From assembly GCA_012800665.1 (NCBI GenBank), contig JAAZIW010000029.1:1-5283 (forward strand): a stretch of DNA of 5,283 bases, read 5' to 3'. The stretch's first letter is position 1; every line of letters starts with the position of its first letter. Origin of the DNA: Rikenellaceae bacterium (GTDB lineage: Bacteria > Bacteroidota > Bacteroidia > Bacteroidales > UBA932). The notes below the pieces were generated by a model, which saw only the letters and a list, made by a program, of their open reading frames with translations, searched no databases and was not told the origin of the DNA. Made by a program: the position numbers and the translations under genes. Positions 4,466 through 5,283 of this stretch are shown here, piece after piece.

Positions 4466-5283
4466 ATGAAAGTTGCAGTGGTCGGAGCGACAGGGCTTGT
4501 GGGGACAATGATATTGAAGTTATTGGAGGAGAAGGATTTCCCCGTAAGCGAGTTGTTGCCTGTTGCATCCGAAAAATCAATCGGGCGGAAAGTGGCATTC
4601 CGCGGCCGCGAGTGGCCGGTGGTATCTGCCGAAGATGCCATTGCCTCAAGGCCGGCATTAGCCCTTTTCTCTGCCGGAGGCGGCATCTCCTCGGAACTTG
4701 CGCCTGAATTTGCCGCCGTGGGTTGCCGCGTGGTGGATAATTCCTCCTTTTGGCGCATGGACCCAAGCAAAAAGTTGGTGGTGCCCGAAATCAATGGGGA
4801 CGCCATAGGCGAGGAGGATATGATTATCGCCAATCCCAATTGCTCTACCACCCAAATGGTTCTCCCCTTAAACCCTATATATAAGAAGCTCGGCATCAAG
4901 CGCATAGTGGTGTCTACTTATCAAAGCGTGACTGGCACGGGCTACAAGGCCATCGACCAGATGAACGCCGAGCGCGCAGGCCAAAAACCCAATCCTCAGG
5001 TTTATCCTCATCCCATCGACCAAAATGTCCTCCCCCATATCGATTCCTTCGAAGAAAACGGCTATACCAAAGAGGAAATGAAGATGGTGAATGAAACGCA
5101 TAAGATTTTCGGAGACAAGTCTATTGCCGTCAGCGCCACTACGGTGCGAGTGCCTGTGCAAGGCGGACATTCCGAAAGCATCAATGTGGAAACGCTCAAG
5201 CCCTTTACTCTTGAGCAGGTTCGGGAGCTCATGGCTTCGCAGTCAGGGGTTGTCGTGCAGGATGACCCTGCGCACAATGTCTA
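4466..5283 (+). CDS. asd: Aspartate-semialdehyde dehydrogenase, C-terminus beyond the window
   Basis: The first 272 residues are visible; bacterial family members have about 330-370, so some 60 or more are missing at the right edge. It reduces aspartyl-4-phosphate with NADPH to aspartate semialdehyde, the branch point to lysine/diaminopimelate and to threonine/methionine. The N-terminal Rossmann loop is G7ATGLVG13. The catalytic cysteine is C126 in NPNCSTTQM, the expected active-site Gln is Q153 in TYQSVTGTG, and the substrate-binding Arg and catalytic His are R228 and H235 in RVPVQGGHS. All visible key residues are intact. The ATG at 4466 is 6 nt after the stop of the AK-HSD gene and gives the standard MKVAVVGATG start. 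The tight spacing and lack of a terminator or promoter between them indicate one transcript. Confidence 0.96.
   Translation, partial: MKVAVVGATGLVGTMILKLLEEKDFPVSELLPVASEKSIGRKVAFRGREWPVVSAEDAIASRPALALFSAGGGISSELAPEFAAVGCRVVDNSSFWRMDPSKKLVVPEINGDAIGEEDMIIANPNCSTTQMVLPLNPIYKKLGIKRIVVSTYQSVTGTGYKAIDQMNAERAGQKPNPQVYPHPIDQNVLPHIDSFEENGYTKEEMKMVNETHKIFGDKSIAVSATTVRVPVQGGHSESINVETLKPFTLEQVRELMASQSGVVVQDDPAHNV

Overview
The window looks like chromosomal DNA of a Bacteroidota (Bacteroidales-type) bacterium. The main grounds are promoters of the Bacteroides sigma type (-7 box TAnnTTTG, with TTTG or TTG about 19-21 nt upstream) in front of several genes, few Shine-Dalgarno-like sequences before starts, a tRNA without an encoded CCA end, and a two-domain rubrerythrin. 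I cannot name the genus.

Layout from left to right: (1) The 5' part of a HAD-family hydrolase gene on the minus strand runs off the left edge (1-262). (2) A 100-bp divergent promoter region separates it from a plus-strand tRNA-Pro(GGG) at 365-437, which is followed by a strong intrinsic terminator (441-486). (3) About 825 bp without a credible gene (487-1312) is unusually rich in repeats. It holds a 90-bp quasi-palindrome behind a promoter-like element, a 17-bp perfect inverted repeat around 83 bp, a 14/28-bp tandem array that starts at the last base of the right arm of that repeat, and three degenerate AGTGCYACRAC-type copies. (4) A hairpin terminator (1313-1358) closes a minus-strand rubrerythrin gene (1410-1961), whose promoter lies almost on its start codon. 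(5) A strikingly purine-rich spacer (2041-2180) lies between rubrerythrin and the divergent plus-strand operon. (6) That operon holds a bifunctional aspartokinase/homoserine dehydrogenase (2231-4459) and, 6 nt later, aspartate-semialdehyde dehydrogenase (4466 to the right edge).

The last two genes together encode the first three consecutive steps from aspartate to homoserine: aspartate to aspartyl-phosphate (AK domain), to aspartate semialdehyde (Asd), to homoserine (HSD domain). Asd also feeds the diaminopimelate/lysine branch. The rubrerythrin is a separate oxidative-stress function.

The most interesting points are the repeat-rich non-coding block downstream of the tRNA and three oddities of the fused AK-HSD protein: a regulatory segment about one ACT domain long instead of two, an in-frame 15-residue tandem duplication, and Arg in place of the usual Lys in the HSD 'NK' motif. 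I did not find clear evidence of a wholly new gene system. The repeat block is the best candidate for something undescribed.
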